Part shown: positions 35,147 to 42,768 of the stretch, piece after piece | Layout of the letters: every line of letters starts with the position of its first letter | Position numbering within the stretch: the stretch's first letter is position 1 | Assembly: GCF_048269545.1 (NCBI RefSeq) | Contig: NZ_JBLXIJ010000003.1 | Coordinates: 62,001-126,000, forward strand | Direction of reading: 5' to 3' | DNA: 64,000 bases | Source: Halpernia sp048269545 | GTDB taxonomy: Bacteria; Bacteroidota; Bacteroidia; Flavobacteriales; Weeksellaceae | The notes under the pieces: generated by a model | Databases searched by the model: none | Seen by the model: the letters and a program-made list of their open reading frames with translations, nothing else | What the model was told of the DNA's origin: nothing | Position numbers and translations under genes: made by a program

Positions 35147-35929
35147 AATATCGTTCAAAACTTTTGCTAATCTTAAACCACCGTAAAGTAATTGTCTTTC
35201 TAAAAGTGATTCAAATTTATAATCATAATCATAACTATAATTTTTTCCTGCGACAGAATTAGCATAAATACGATTCGCTTGTTGATGACTGTCATAAAGC
35301 CAATCTTCTAAAGACCCAGATTGAATTTGTTTCACTTCATCATCAGATTTTACATCCAAGACATTCGCAAATTCTGTATAACTATATTGTGTGAAATCTA
35401 CCAATTTAGAATCCCATAAACTATGCAAATTAGTGTCTTGCCCAAAAAATTTAAGTTTAATTTTATTTCCACCTAAATCATCGTATCGGCCTGTGTGCAT
35501 CGGTTGCGCTAAATCACCCATCAAATGAATTAAAAAAATTAATGCTATTTTTTTATCTTTAATCGGTGTTTTTTTATCTTTTATTTGATCGGATAAAATT
35601 TGAATTTGTGTGTAAAGATTTGGAGCTTTCTGACTTTTTATTGCAATATCAAAATCTTTAAAATTATTTTGTTTTTCAATATTAATATAATGCCATGAAG
35701 AGGTTGGTTTCCAAACTCCTGTTGTATCAGATTTTATAAAATCCGGCCAATTTGCCCAATAAGCCATTGGTTCATTCCCGAAAATTTTCTTCAAATGGCG
35801 TTTTGCTTTTCCAGTTAAATGGTTTTGTGCAATTTGCGCAACTACTCTGTGACCGGTTGTTCCCCAAGAATATCCAAAGTTAAAAATTAAAAGAAAAGCA
35901 AAAACCAAGATGAGTTTCAAATGTTTCAT
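35141..35929 (-). CDS. S1/P1 nuclease, secreted
   Basis: Zinc-dependent nuclease of 262 residues. A signal peptide (residues 1-21, ending FGYS) is followed by Trp22 of the mature N-terminus WGTTGHRVVAQIAQNHL, where the amino-terminal Trp is a zinc ligand in this family. Other ligands appear in SWHYINIE, HLMGDLAQPMHTGRYDDLGGN and LHSLWDSKLVD. Expected to cleave single-stranded DNA, RNA or 3'-nucleotides in the periplasm or outside. A -7 box lies upstream. The end overlaps the Nudix gene, so both converge. Confidence 0.93.
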   Translation of the reverse strand: MKHLKLILVFAFLLIFNFGYSWGTTGHRVVAQIAQNHLTGKAKRHLKKIFGNEPMAYWANWPDFIKSDTTGVWKPTSSWHYINIEKQNNFKDFDIAIKSQKAPNLYTQIQILSDQIKDKKTPIKDKKIALIFLIHLMGDLAQPMHTGRYDDLGGNKIKLKFFGQDTNLHSLWDSKLVDFTQYSYTEFANVLDVKSDDEVKQIQSGSLEDWLYDSHQQANRIYANSVAGKNYSYDYDYKFESLLERQLLYGGLRLAKVLNDIL

Positions 35930-35957
35930 GTGTGAAATTATATTATTTTTAGAAGTT

Positions 35958-35965
35958 CAAATGTA
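35958..35965 (-). promoter_or_regulatory. -7 box for the S1/P1 nuclease gene
   Basis: TACATTTG on the minus strand, 28 bp upstream of the ATG at 35929, matches TAnnTTTG. Confidence 0.4.
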
Positions 35966-36019
35966 TCAAATTATCACCATAAAACATTTCTTCAGAAAAA
36001 ATATTTTTAAATTTACTTA

Positions 36020-36724
36020 CTATTTTTTGACTTTAAAGTTTTTGTAACCTGGATAGGGTTGCAGATAACCTGCATTCCAGTTAGATTGTAAAAGGTTTTC
36101 TATAAATTCATCCACTCTGTTTCTATGAGGATCATAAGGTTCTTTTATATCAACATCTGCAATATTTCCTTTTACATTCCACCAAAAAGCGCTCCATCCA
36201 CCGCGAAGTTCTTTTATAATTTCAAAAACTGTTTTTCCAGTAGCACGATTCATTAATTTTGCAAAAATTTGGCCTTCAGAAGTTGTCAAATCTCGTAGTT
36301 TAGATTCATATTCATCGGCCAATTTATTTTGTCGATCTTTAATGTAAGCTCTCCTTTTATTGGCATCAATCGTTTTTATTTCTTGCTGAATATCATCATA
36401 TTGTTCTAAAGCTGTGATAAATAATGGGTAAACTCTACTTAATTTTTTATTGAGAAAATAATAATAATTCTGATCTAATTGATTGTTAAAATGTGGTCTT
36501 CCAAATAATGCTAATTCATCCATCACCACAACTGTTTCGCCATTTATTTCATAAATTTTTGCTTTCTGTCTTTCATCATTTACATACCGATTTCCAAATT
36601 CATCGATTTTAATCATTTCTGGAGGATATTGATCTAGAGATTTAGACACAATCGTATCTTGTGAAAATATCGTATTAATACTCCCAAAAAAGAAAATTAT
36701 TAAAAAAAATTTATAAAAATTCAT
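36020..36724 (-). CDS. DUF4294 family secreted protein
   Basis: The 234-residue protein has a signal peptide (MNFYKFFLIIFFFGSINTIF, then SQ) and a mostly helical mature part matching DUF4294 of Bacteroidetes: VVMDELALFGRPHFNNQLDQ, YYYFLNKKLSRVYPLFITALEQY and GSWSAFWWNVKG-like blocks, here RGGWSAFWWNVKGN. It is of unknown function, periplasmic by prediction. An extra four residues are possible from an upstream ATG at 36736. Its neighbours suggest no pathway. It is divergent from the M42 peptidase gene, with only 51 bp between starts. Confidence 0.85.
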   Translation of the reverse strand: MNFYKFFLIIFFFGSINTIFSQDTIVSKSLDQYPPEMIKIDEFGNRYVNDERQKAKIYEINGETVVVMDELALFGRPHFNNQLDQNYYYFLNKKLSRVYPLFITALEQYDDIQQEIKTIDANKRRAYIKDRQNKLADEYESKLRDLTTSEGQIFAKLMNRATGKTVFEIIKELRGGWSAFWWNVKGNIADVDIKEPYDPHRNRVDEFIENLLQSNWNAGYLQPYPGYKNFKVKK

Positions 36725-36775
36725 TACTTTTACCACTATTAAAACAAATCAAATTAGCAAAAATCATTCCTTATA

Positions 36776-37852
36776 ATGCAGTTTCAAAAAGAATCATTAA
36801 AATTTTTAGAAAATTACTTAAATGTCGCCTCTCCGACTGGCTACGAACACGAAGGTCAGAAAATTTGGAAAAATTATTTAAAGAAATATGTAGACAAAGT
36901 CGAAATTGATAATTACGGTACAGTTTACGGTGTTATTAATCCAGAAGCAGAATTTAAAGTAGTTATAGAAGCGCACGCCGATGAAATTTCTTGGTATGTA
37001 AATTACATCACAGATGATGGATTAATTTACGTCATCAGAAATGGCGGTTCTGACCAATTAATTGCGCCGTCAAAAATTGTGAATATTCATGGAGAAAAAG
37101 GAATTGTAAAAGGTGTTTTTGGTTGGCCTGCAATTCACACCAGAATGGGTGCAGAGAAAGAAACAACACCAAAAATTGAAAATATTTTTATTGATTGTGG
37201 TGCAATTACAAAAAAAGAAGTTGAAGATTTAGGAATTCATGTCGGTTGTATGATTACATATCCGGATGCTTTTTTTGAATTAAATGAACGTTATTTCGTT
37301 TGCAGAGCTTTAGATAATAGAATCGGCGGTTTTATGATTGCCGAAGTTGCCCGTCTTTTAAAAGAAAATAAAAAGAAATTACCTTTTGGTTTATACATCG
37401 TGAATTCTGTTCAAGAAGAAGTTGGACTTTACGGCGCAGATATGATTGCGGATTCAATAAAACCCAATATTGCAATTATCACGGATGTAACGCACGACAC
37501 TTCGACGCCGATGATTGAAAAGAAAAAAGAAGGCGACCAAAAATGCGGCGATGGTCCAGTTGTATTTTTCGCTCCAACCGTACATCATAATTTGCGAGAA
37601 GTTATTGTAGAAACTGCAAAAAATAAAAAAATTCCGTATCAAAGAGCAGCGTCAAGTCGCGTCACAGGAACAGATACCGATGCTTTTGCACATTCCAACG
37701 GAGGTGTTCCGAGCGCGTTGATTTCTTTGCCTTTAAGATATATGCACACAACGGTGGAAATGGTTTCAAAAGAAGATGTCGCAAATGTGATAAAATTAAT
37801 TTATGAAACTTTGTTGAAAATAACGCCGGAAATGAATTTGAAATATCATTAA
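36776..37852 (+). CDS. M42 family metallopeptidase (glutamyl aminopeptidase-like)
   Basis: Dinuclear-metal aminopeptidase of 358 residues. Ligand-bearing blocks appear in order: VIEAHADEISWYV, FVCRALDNRIGG, NSVQEEVGLYGA (catalytic Glu-Glu), AIITDVTHD and LPLRYMHTTVEMV. This is the M42 group including CelM-type and FrvX-type proteins (often misannotated endoglucanase M). It is presumably cytosolic, as no signal peptide is present. A heptamer tract and rpe follow downstream. Confidence 0.93.
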   Translation: MQFQKESLKFLENYLNVASPTGYEHEGQKIWKNYLKKYVDKVEIDNYGTVYGVINPEAEFKVVIEAHADEISWYVNYITDDGLIYVIRNGGSDQLIAPSKIVNIHGEKGIVKGVFGWPAIHTRMGAEKETTPKIENIFIDCGAITKKEVEDLGIHVGCMITYPDAFFELNERYFVCRALDNRIGGFMIAEVARLLKENKKKLPFGLYIVNSVQEEVGLYGADMIADSIKPNIAIITDVTHDTSTPMIEKKKEGDQKCGDGPVVFFAPTVHHNLREVIVETAKNKKIPYQRAASSRVTGTDTDAFAHSNGGVPSALISLPLRYMHTTVEMVSKEDVANVIKLIYETLLKITPEMNLKYH

Positions 37853-37853
37853 T

Positions 37854-37881
37854 TAGAATCTAGATTTTAGATTTTAGATTT
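37854..37881. repeat. heptamer tract TAGATTT upstream of rpe
   Basis: Four 7-bp units: TAGAATC then TAGATTT three times, starting 1 bp after the M42 peptidase stop. The same unit returns at 38571-38612 after rpe in the same orientation. Confidence 0.65.
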
Positions 37882-37923
37882 TTTAATTAAAAAAAATTAA
37901 AGTTTTACGTTTAAATTAGAAAT

Positions 37924-38574
37924 ATGAAAACAAAATTAATTTCACCATCCCTACTTTCCGCAGATTTTGGTAATTTAGAAAGGGATATAAAAATGCTAAA
38001 TGAATCTCAATCGGATTGGCTTCACGTGGATGTGATGGATGGAAGATTTGTTCCCAATATTTCTTTCGGATTTCCAGTAATGAAAACGGTGAAGGAATAT
38101 TCTGATAAATTTATTGATGTTCATTTGATGATTGTAGAGCCAGAAAAATATGTGGAAGAATTCGTCGCACAAGGGGCAGATTTGGTTTCCGTGCATTATG
38201 AAGCTTGCACACATTTGCACAGAACCATACAATTAATTCAAAAATCTGGTGCAAAAGCAGGCGTAGTTTTAAATCCTGCAACGCCAGTTTTAATGTTAGA
38301 AGATATTATTGAAATGGTAGATTTGGTTTTATTGATGAGTGTAAACCCAGGTTTTGGCGGACAAAAATTCATTAAAAACACTTATAAGAAAATCGCCGAA
38401 ACAAAAGATTTAATTATTTCCAATAATTCTACAGCTTTGATAGAAGTTGATGGCGGCGTAAATCTTGAAAATGCTTCAAAATTGTTCGAAGTCGGCGCAG
38501 ATGTTTTAGTTGCAGGAAATGCAGTATTTTCGGCGGACGATCCTGCGAAAATGATTGAACTTTTGAAAATTTAG
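37924..38574 (+). CDS. rpe: ribulose-phosphate 3-epimerase
   Basis: TIM-barrel epimerase of 216 residues that interconverts ribulose 5-phosphate and xylulose 5-phosphate in the pentose phosphate pathway. Markers: LSADFGNLERDIKML, WLHVDVMDGRFVPNISFG (metal His and Asp), VHLMIVEPEKYVEEF, MSVNPGFGGQKFI and EVDGGVNLENA. Length normal. The gene is followed directly by a heptamer tract that begins at its stop codon, then a terminator. Confidence 0.96.
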   Translation: MKTKLISPSLLSADFGNLERDIKMLNESQSDWLHVDVMDGRFVPNISFGFPVMKTVKEYSDKFIDVHLMIVEPEKYVEEFVAQGADLVSVHYEACTHLHRTIQLIQKSGAKAGVVLNPATPVLMLEDIIEMVDLVLLMSVNPGFGGQKFIKNTYKKIAETKDLIISNNSTALIEVDGGVNLENASKLFEVGADVLVAGNAVFSADDPAKMIELLKI

Positions 38575-38683
38575 AATGAGATTTTAGATTTTAGATTTTA
38601 GATTTTAGAAAATTATAAAAAAAACCGAGAAAAAAAATTCCACGGTTTTTGTTTTAAATCTTGACTCTTAAATCTCTAATCTT
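38571..38683. repeat. facing heptamer tracts around a terminator, rpe-ndk spacer
   Basis: Left tract 38578-38612: GAGATTT, TAGATTT three times, TAGAAAA. Right tract 38656-38683: AAATCTT, GACTCTT, AAATCTC, TAATCTT, inverted relative to the left. The terminator hairpin lies between them, so the whole spacer can form one larger imperfect hairpin. Confidence 0.65.
38618..38655. terminator. terminator between convergent rpe and ndk
   Basis: AAAACCGAG at about 38621 and CACGGTTTT near 38641-38649 form an imperfect stem, flanked by A and T runs on both sides. Confidence 0.55.
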
Positions 38684-38685
38684 AT

Positions 38686-39105
38686 TTAAAAAATCTCTTT
38701 ACCAGCGAAATGAAATGCCGCTTCAATTTGTGCGTTTTCATCAGAATCTGAACCATGAACTGCATTTTCACCAATAGATTTTGCAAACATTTTTCTAATA
38801 GTTCCTTCCGCTGCTTCTGCAGGGTTTGTTGCACCAATCAATGTTCTAAAACTTTCAACTGCATTATCACCTTCTAAAATTGCCGCTACAATTGGTCCAG
38901 ATGACATAAAATCTACTAATTCTCCGTAAAAAGGTCTTTCTGCGTGAACTTCATAAAATTTTTGAGCATCTGCAACTGTAAGTTGAGTTAATTTTAAAGC
39001 TTTAATTTTAAATCCTGCTTCAGATATTTTTCCTAAAATTGCACCAATATGACCGTCTGCAACTGCATCTGGTTTAATCATTGTAAATGTGATTTTTCCT
39101 GACAT
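38686..39105 (-). CDS. ndk: nucleoside diphosphate kinase
   Basis: The 139-residue enzyme moves the gamma phosphate between NTPs and NDPs through a phospho-histidine, here His117 in ENAVHGSDSDENAQIE. FTMIKPDAVADGHIGAIL opens the protein and FKIKALKLTQL follows. Standard length for the short bacterial form. A -7 box lies upstream on the minus strand. It is separated from rpe by heptamer tracts and a terminator. Confidence 0.97.
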   Translation of the reverse strand: MSGKITFTMIKPDAVADGHIGAILGKISEAGFKIKALKLTQLTVADAQKFYEVHAERPFYGELVDFMSSGPIVAAILEGDNAVESFRTLIGATNPAEAAEGTIRKMFAKSIGENAVHGSDSDENAQIEAAFHFAGKEIF

Positions 39106-39128
39106 TTTTATATTTTTTTAATTGGGCG

Positions 39129-39136
39129 CAAAAGTA
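39129..39136 (-). promoter_or_regulatory. -7 box for ndk
   Basis: TACTTTTG on the minus strand, 23 bp upstream of the ndk ATG, matches TAnnTTTG. Confidence 0.45.
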
Positions 39137-39181
39137 ATGAATTATAACAGAAAATGAAAACTAAATTTCAATTGTATTCTT

Positions 39182-39199
39182 TTGGCACAAGATTTGAAA
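39182..39199 (+). promoter_or_regulatory. sigma-54-like -24/-12 promoter on the plus strand
   Basis: TTGGCACAAGATTTGAAA: GG at 39184-39185 and GA at 39196-39197 are separated by the 10-bp spacing of sigma-54 promoters; the -12 element has TTGA instead of TTGC. No plus-strand gene follows, but a terminator lies 50 bp downstream. Confidence 0.4.
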
Positions 39200-39204
39200 T
39201 ATAC

Positions 39205-39280
39205 ACCACGATTCTCATGTTTAATTGAGTTTTCATGGTTATTAGTTTTTACCCCAACTTCGGTTGGGGTTTTGTGTTTT
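39205..39280 (+). ncRNA. candidate small RNA between ndk and rsgA
   Basis: About 70-75 nt lie between a sigma-54-like promoter and a UUCG-loop terminator, both on the plus strand, with no open reading frame of note and both flanking genes on the minus strand. This is inferred from its boundaries only; no homolog is recognised. Confidence 0.3.
39251..39280 (+). terminator. strong plus-strand terminator without an upstream gene
   Basis: ACCCCAAC (39251-39258), loop TTCG, GTTGGGGT (39263-39270), then a T-rich stretch. On the minus strand the stem is followed by A residues, so the orientation is plus. Confidence 0.7.
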
Positions 39281-39286
39281 TTAAAC

Positions 39287-40219
39287 TTAATTTTTCTGCA
39301 TTTCTTCCGCTTCTTCCATTAATTTTAAATAAGTTATATAACGCGATTCTTCAATAGTGTCTTCTTCTAAACCTTGTAAAACCGCGCATTTTGGTTCATT
39401 AATATGCATACAATTGTGAAATTTACACAATCTTCCGAGTTTAAAAATTTCTGGGAGATAATGTTGAATATCTTCTTTCTCCACATCTATCATTGCAAAC
39501 TCACGAACTCCGGGAGTATCAATTACACTTCCGCCAAATTTCCAGAAATGCATTTGTGCAAAGGTTGTGGTGTGTTTTCCTTTTTGATGAATTTCGGAAA
39601 TTAAACCAGTTTTTAAATCTAAACCCGGTTGCAAAGCATTAACTAAAGTTGATTTTCCACTGCCGGAATGTCCGAAAAAAACTGAAGTTTTATCTTTAAT
39701 TTTTTCTATTAATTGTTCTAAATTTAATTTCGAAACTGAAGAAATGAGCAAACTTTCGTACCCAATATTTTGATATATTTTTTGAATTTGTTCAACCAAC
39801 TCAATTTCAATTTCCGATAAAAGATCTATTTTAGAAAATAAAATTAATGGTAAAATATTGTATGCTTCGCAACAAGCGAGAAAACGATCCAGAAATCCCA
39901 AAGAAGTTTCGGGTTGCTTTAAAGTAAAAATGAAACACGCAATATCTACGTTTGAAGCAATAATATGTGATTCTTTGGAAAGATTTACCGATTTCCGAAT
40001 TAAATAATTTCTTCGCGGTTCAATTTTTGTAATCCATGCAACATCATCAATTTCAAGTTGAAATTCTACTTTATCACCAACTGCTAAAGGATTTGTTAAT
40101 CTACTTTTTAATAATTTAAATTTTCCACGAATGCGCGCCTCGAAAATGTTTCCGGTTTTTTCTTCTTTTACTTGATACCAACTTCCGGTAGATTTTATAA
40201 TGAGGCCTTTTTTAGTCAT
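39287..40219 (-). CDS. rsgA: ribosome small subunit-dependent GTPase A
   Basis: Circularly permuted GTPase of 310 residues that helps mature the 30S subunit. An N-terminal OB fold (about 1-70) precedes a permuted G domain: LILFSKIDLL (G4), then FFGHSGSGKSTLVNALQ (G1), KGKHTTTFAQMH (switch I) and DTPGVREFA (G3). A C-terminal zinc-binding domain follows with CKFHNCMHINEPKCAV. The start overlaps the fic stop by 8 bp. Confidence 0.95.
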   Translation of the reverse strand: MTKKGLIIKSTGSWYQVKEEKTGNIFEARIRGKFKLLKSRLTNPLAVGDKVEFQLEIDDVAWITKIEPRRNYLIRKSVNLSKESHIIASNVDIACFIFTLKQPETSLGFLDRFLACCEAYNILPLILFSKIDLLSEIEIELVEQIQKIYQNIGYESLLISSVSKLNLEQLIEKIKDKTSVFFGHSGSGKSTLVNALQPGLDLKTGLISEIHQKGKHTTTFAQMHFWKFGGSVIDTPGVREFAMIDVEKEDIQHYLPEIFKLGRLCKFHNCMHINEPKCAVLQGLEEDTIEESRYITYLKLMEEAEEMQKN

Positions 40220-40994
40220 ATTTTAAACTATTTACGGTCATCAATAAAAAATCTAGAGATTTAGAATAATCAAGATCTGTGTATTCTAAACCTACTATTT
40301 TAAAATTAAAATAATAATTTTTTAGGTTTTGAAAATAATTTTTCTCTAATGAAATAGCAAATGCTTTTCTACCTAAAAATTCTTTTAAAAACCATTTTTC
40401 AAGCAATCTTGCACTTCTTCCATTTCCATCTTCAAATGGATGAATTTTAACAAATACCAAATGAATTTGTGACGCATAAAAGAAAATCTCTTTTAATGAT
40501 AAATCCTCTGGAATCAATGAATGAATATCATCAAATAATTTTTTAAATTCATTTTCAACTAATGCTTTATCTGCTGCAACATACTCAATTTTTCCTTCAT
40601 TATTGATGATGAACATTTGATTTTTTCTCACTTTTCCCCTATTCGAAACTGGTAAAATATTTTGACTTAAAATAGAATGACTTTTCAGAAAGTTTTTGTA
40701 ATTCAAAGTATTGCTTTGCATGAATTCATAAGCGTTAAATAAGTCGTCTGCTCTTTTTGTGTGATCCGGCAGAAAATTTATATTTAAAAATTTATGCTTA
40801 AAAAAACTGTCTAATTCGATTTTCTCACCTTCTATTTTTAACGAAAAAACCGAGGAAATTGCATGGTTTGTTTTAAAATAATCAAAAGAAATTTCACGAT
40901 TCTCAAGTTCTTCCATTCTATTTAATAATTCAAAATTTATAGAATTTTTGAACTCTTCTAAATTATCAGAATTAAGAATTTTGAATGTCATCAA
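40212..40994 (-). CDS. Fic family protein, class II (self-inhibited)
   Basis: Fic-fold protein of 260 residues with an intact active site HPFEDGNGRSARL (His185 to Arg196), matching HPFxxGNGRxxR, so AMP transfer from ATP to a target hydroxyl is likely. An N-terminal helix carries SLKIEG (Ser51, Glu55, Gly56), the (S/T)xxxE(G/N) inhibitory motif that blocks the ATP site in class II enzymes. No Cys-rich, toxin or secretion signal is present and no antitoxin gene adjoins. It is inserted between the DAHP synthase gene (1 bp gap) and rsgA (8 bp overlap). The target is unknown. Confidence 0.9.
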   Translation of the reverse strand: MMTFKILNSDNLEEFKNSINFELLNRMEELENREISFDYFKTNHAISSVFSLKIEGEKIELDSFFKHKFLNINFLPDHTKRADDLFNAYEFMQSNTLNYKNFLKSHSILSQNILPVSNRGKVRKNQMFIINNEGKIEYVAADKALVENEFKKLFDDIHSLIPEDLSLKEIFFYASQIHLVFVKIHPFEDGNGRSARLLEKWFLKEFLGRKAFAISLEKNYFQNLKNYYFNFKIVGLEYTDLDYSKSLDFLLMTVNSLKYD

Positions 40995-40995
40995 A

Positions 40996-42075
40996 TTATT
41001 TATTTATCATGATACTATTCTGTACTTCAATCGATTCTTCGTGAATTGCTTTAAAAACTTTTTCAATAAATTCACTGCTCATTCCAGTTTCTTCGGCTTT
41101 TTGAGAAGCATATTCAGTGATAATTTTCCATCGATCTGGTTGAAAAATCGCAATATTATTTTCCTTTTTTAAAGTTCCGATTTTCTCAGAAACTTTCATT
41201 CTTTGAGATAAAATATCAATTAATTGGAAATCAATATCGCTAATTAAAGTTCTGTGACGTGTCATTTCATCATCCATTTTAGAAATATCAGAATTTCTAA
41301 TTTTTAGATTGGAAATTAATTCTGCTAAAACGGCTGGTGTAATTTGCTGTGAAGCATCGCTCCACGCTTCGTCCGGTGAAAAATGACTTTCAATCATTGC
41401 ACCTTGATAACCCACATTTAAAGCTTCTTGCGTAATTGCTGCAAGTCCCGTTCTGTTTCCACAAATATGCGACGGATCTACAATCATCGGGATATTTGGA
41501 AACTGATGGCGGAAATCCAAAGCAATTTGCCAGTTTGGAATATTTCTATATTTTGTTTTTTGATAAGTTGAAAAACCACGGTGAATTGCTCCTAAATTTT
41601 CTACGCCTTGTCCGAGAAGTCTTTCCATAGCACCGATCCATAAAGCTAAATCTGGATTTACCGGATTTTTTACAAAAACTGGTTTTTTAGTTCCACGAAG
41701 TGCAACTGCAATTTCTTGAACTGTAAATGGGTTTACTGTAGAACGTGCCCCAATCCACAAAATATCGACATCTGCTTCTAATGCTGCAAAAACGTGATGC
41801 GCATTTGCTACTTCTGTCGCAGTTTTAAAACCGTATTCTTCTTTTACTTTTTTTAACCAATTCAAACCTATTACACCGACACCTTCAAAACCATTTGGTT
41901 TGGTTCGTGGTTTCCAAATTCCTGCGCGGAAAACTGGGATTTCTGCATTAGATTCTTTTAGTTCTTTTGCCGTTTGAAGCATTTGAGATTCACTTTCTGC
42001 GCTGCAAGGTCCGGCAATGATGAGTGGTTTTGGGAATTCATTTACCCATTCATTTTTCAATTCTTTTAATTCCAT
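40996..42075 (-). CDS. bifunctional DAHP synthase / chorismate mutase type II
   Basis: Fusion enzyme of 359 residues. The N-terminal part is a type I DAHP synthase of the beta group that joins phosphoenolpyruvate to erythrose 4-phosphate: PLIIAGPCSAESESQML, FRAGIWKPRTKPNGFEGVG, DILWIGARSTVNPFTVQEIA and MIVDPSHICGNR. The C-terminal 90 residues are an AroQ chorismate mutase (about 270-355, MTRHRTLISDIDFQLIDILSQRM). It makes the first and a branch step of aromatic amino acid synthesis in one protein, with the mutase probably acting as an allosteric sensor. It follows the dnaX 3' end by 34 bp. Confidence 0.94.
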   Translation of the reverse strand: MELKELKNEWVNEFPKPLIIAGPCSAESESQMLQTAKELKESNAEIPVFRAGIWKPRTKPNGFEGVGVIGLNWLKKVKEEYGFKTATEVANAHHVFAALEADVDILWIGARSTVNPFTVQEIAVALRGTKKPVFVKNPVNPDLALWIGAMERLLGQGVENLGAIHRGFSTYQKTKYRNIPNWQIALDFRHQFPNIPMIVDPSHICGNRTGLAAITQEALNVGYQGAMIESHFSPDEAWSDASQQITPAVLAELISNLKIRNSDISKMDDEMTRHRTLISDIDFQLIDILSQRMKVSEKIGTLKKENNIAIFQPDRWKIITEYASQKAEETGMSSEFIEKVFKAIHEESIEVQNSIMINK

Positions 42076-42109
42076 CTACGTTTTGGCTTTGCCAATTTTT
42101 TATCATTAA

Positions 42110-42768
42110 TTAAGTAAAATCAAATTTCATAAGATCATTCAAATCATTTAAAACTGGATTAATCTCGGCAAATTTATCAAAAATTTTGCGTTTTGTGAGT
42201 ATTTCTTTTTTAAGTTTGGTATCCATTTTAAAGGTGACTTCAATGTGGTAATTATTTACTTTTCGTTTAAAATGATTAAAAAATTGTGCACTTACAGAAC
42301 TAAATTCTGATTTTGCCGTTTTAGAAGGACAACAAATTTCAACTCCGTTCTCTCCAATTTTATTAAGTTTAAAACTATTAATAGCATTGTAAACCAATGA
42401 ATTAGTCGTTTTTAAATCTTCCAAAAAAATTAGCCATTCTTGTTGTAAATCTGATTCTGTGAAATGATTTTGAGGCGCTTCTTTATCAGGTAAAATTGGA
42501 GTTAAAACTTCCTTTTTCTCCTCAATTTTTAAAGCATTAGAAATGCTGAATTTTGATTTTTCCTTTTTATGGACTAAAGGTTTTTCAGCGGTAAGAATTA
42601 CTGGATTTTCTAAAGCTTCTTCTATGTTTCCTAAAATTTTATTAATCTCAGATCTCACTAAAATCTCTACCTGTGAAATTTCTGAAACTACTTTTGAAAC
42701 TTCTGAAACTACTTTTAAACCTGAATTTTCTTTAAGAAAAGGCGCTAGAATTAAGAATTTTTTTTTTT
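42110..42768 (-). CDS. dnaX: dnaX tau-specific C-terminal region, in -1 frame
   Basis: An open frame runs unbroken from the A11 run at 42758-42768 to a stop at 42110, in the -1 frame relative to the gamma reading frame. The residues after the run read FLILAPFLKENSG, then a repetitive Val-Ser-Glu linker (KVVSEVSKVVSEIS), and finish with a globular region (about 120 residues, VEICCPSKTAKSEFSS and similar), consistent with tau domains IV-V that bind the replicative helicase and polymerase alpha. It has no independent start codon likely in nature; the first candidate is a GTG at 42658. The unit with dnaX would total about 575 residues. Confidence 0.75.

Noticed and set aside
39251..39280. Terminator of ndk or rsgA
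   Set aside because: Both genes are on the minus strand and the T run faces the plus strand, and neither gene ends just before it.
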